From positions 1-50,479 of the forward strand of contig JAJYHV010000003.1 of assembly GCA_021790515.1 (NCBI GenBank): a stretch of DNA of 50,479 nucleotides. Reading direction: 5' to 3'. The stretch is from Pseudomonadota bacterium. GTDB lineage: Bacteria; Pseudomonadota; Gammaproteobacteria; Burkholderiales; Sulfuriferulaceae. Positions 49,526 to 50,479 of this stretch are shown one piece after another (the first letter of the stretch is position 1; each line of letters opens with the position of its first letter). The position numbers were made by a program, and so were the translations under genes. Below the pieces are notes generated by a model. It worked only from the letters and a program-made list of their open reading frames with translations. It was not told where the DNA came from and did not search any database.

Positions 49526-50479
49526 TTACTGGCGTTTGGCCAGTTTTCCCCGCAGGGTGGCCGGATTGCTGGAAAAGTATTGTTCGATTCCGTGTGCAAT
49601 CGCACTGGCCGTCTTATCCTGGTAGTCGGGGTCATTCAGGTGCCGTTCTTCCTGTGGGTTGGAAATGAATGCGGTTTCTACCAGAATCGAGGGAATGTCT
49701 GGTGCTTTGAGTACGGCAAAACCGGCCTGTTCGACAAAACCTCTGTGCAGGCGGTTGACTTTGGACAGTTGTGACAACACATCGTGGGCAATGCGGTGGC
49801 TGTCGTTGTTGGTAGCTGTTTGCGACAGGTCGATCAGGGTTTTGGCCAGATCGCGGTCATTGGTGTGAACGTTGATGCCGCCGACCAGGTCGGCTTCGTT
49901 TTCGGATTTGGCCAGCCAGCGCGCGGCAGCACTGGAAGCGCCGTGTTCGGACAAGGTGAATACACTTGAACCGCGTGCGTCTGGTGTGACATACGCATCG
50001 GCGTGGATGGACACAAACAGGTCGGCGTTCATGCGGCGTGCCTTGTTGACACGTTCTGCCAGCGGAATAAAGTAATCTCCATCGCGGGTCAGTTTTGCTT
50101 GAACATTATGAATATGGTTGAGTTTGGCAACCACGCGGCGGGCAATGGCCAGCGTGACGTTTTTTTCCAGTGTGCCTCCTTCGCCATGAGCGCCCGGATC
50201 CTCGCCACCGTGCCCGGGATCGATAGCGATAACGACCGGACGTGTGATGGTGAAACTGCCTAACGGCGTGTCATCGGCAGGAGCGCTGTCCGTTGCGTTG
50301 ATGTGGGTGTCTATATTCGCATCATTGTCGGTTTTATTGGCGTTGACCGTTGTTTTCGGGCTTGGCATGACATCTGCCGTATCAGGGGACTGTTGGATTT
50401 GAGGCCTATCTGTCGCTGTAGTGGCAACAGGTGAATCATTGGCTGTGGCAGCGGGCTGAGCGGCGGGTTGAGCGGCGGG
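49526..50479 (-). CDS. amiC: N-acetylmuramoyl-L-alanine amidase (AmiC-like), 5' end outside window
   Basis: A zinc amidase that removes peptide stems from peptidoglycan during septum splitting. The Amidase_3 domain reads VVIAIDPGHGGEDPGAHGEGGTLEKNVTLAIA with zinc-binding His and Glu, LFVSIHADA with the third ligand, and the catalytic Glu in ILVETAFISNPQEE. The frame stays open to the window edge through an Ala/Pro/Gln-rich linker; the ATG at 50368 is probably internal. The N-terminal AMIN and signal region are expected beyond the window. Its operon partner is mutL. AmiB or AmiC identity is not certain. Confidence 0.9.
   Translation of the reverse strand, partial: PAAQPAAQPAATANDSPVATTATDRPQIQQSPDTADVMPSPKTTVNANKTDNDANIDTHINATDSAPADDTPLGSFTITRPVVIAIDPGHGGEDPGAHGEGGTLEKNVTLAIARRVVAKLNHIHNVQAKLTRDGDYFIPLAERVNKARRMNADLFVSIHADAYVTPDARGSSVFTLSEHGASSAAARWLAKSENEADLVGGINVHTNDRDLAKTLIDLSQTATNNDSHRIAHDVLSQLSKVNRLHRGFVEQAGFAVLKAPDIPSILVETAFISNPQEERHLNDPDYQDKTASAIAHGIEQYFSSNPATLRGKLAKRQ

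Overview
The window looks like a chromosomal segment of a betaproteobacterium, most likely a chemolithotrophic relative of the Nitrosomonadales. This is inferred from protein resemblance, not from a search. Supporting hints are a proline-rich inner-membrane protein of a type I associate with betaproteobacteria (9862-10803), a LolC/LolD pair, an endonuclease-type MutL, and a sulfide:quinone oxidoreductase whose three key cysteines match the Acidithiobacillus-type enzyme. No rRNA, tRNA, CRISPR array, complete insertion sequence or prophage was seen.

Left part (1-18.5 kb). A 274-bp MITE-like palindromic element comes first. An ArsR-family repressor with a SqrR/BigR-like cysteine pair follows, convergent with a fluoride-exporter cluster (crcB, DUF190, Spy/CpxP-like). 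Next are plsY, a coiled-coil membrane protein, 6-phosphogluconolactonase translationally coupled to a P-type proton ATPase, and a large TPR lipoprotein. A minus-strand block holds an NlpC/P60 hydrolase, prfC and the proline-rich protein. Then come an AarF/UbiB kinase, lolC-lolD and an OprB-type porin. Copies of a small inverted-repeat element sit between several of these genes.

Middle (18.5-31.7 kb). A minus-strand gene pair encodes a small membrane protein and a soluble-looking protein ending in about 36 tandem pentapeptides, mostly YDADG, beside an AT-rich gap. A VIT-family transporter and a compact acnA-DUF202-metG-psiE run follow. A nitrosative-stress locus then diverges from one perfect FNR/DNR-type box: a hemerythrin-like gene leftward, and nnrS, hemerythrin, DUF2249 and a polytopic membrane protein rightward.

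Right part (31.6-50.5 kb). HDOD-GAF and GAF-PAS-GGDEF-EAL signalling proteins precede two small secreted or lipidated Gly-rich proteins, tsaD, and phoB-phoR with a three-half-site Pho box. The most interesting locus runs from 40.5 to 47.5 kb. Here sqr, with a near-consensus sigma-54 promoter and an upstream palindrome, diverges from a FisR-like persulfide-sensing activator. The fisR gene heads an apparent operon with three uncharacterised enzymes: a PLP decarboxylase, a TPR/ATP-grasp ligase-like protein and a class-V-aminotransferase-fold PLP enzyme. I read this as a candidate undescribed sulfide/persulfide-linked biosynthetic pathway. The window closes with mutL and a truncated amidase gene.
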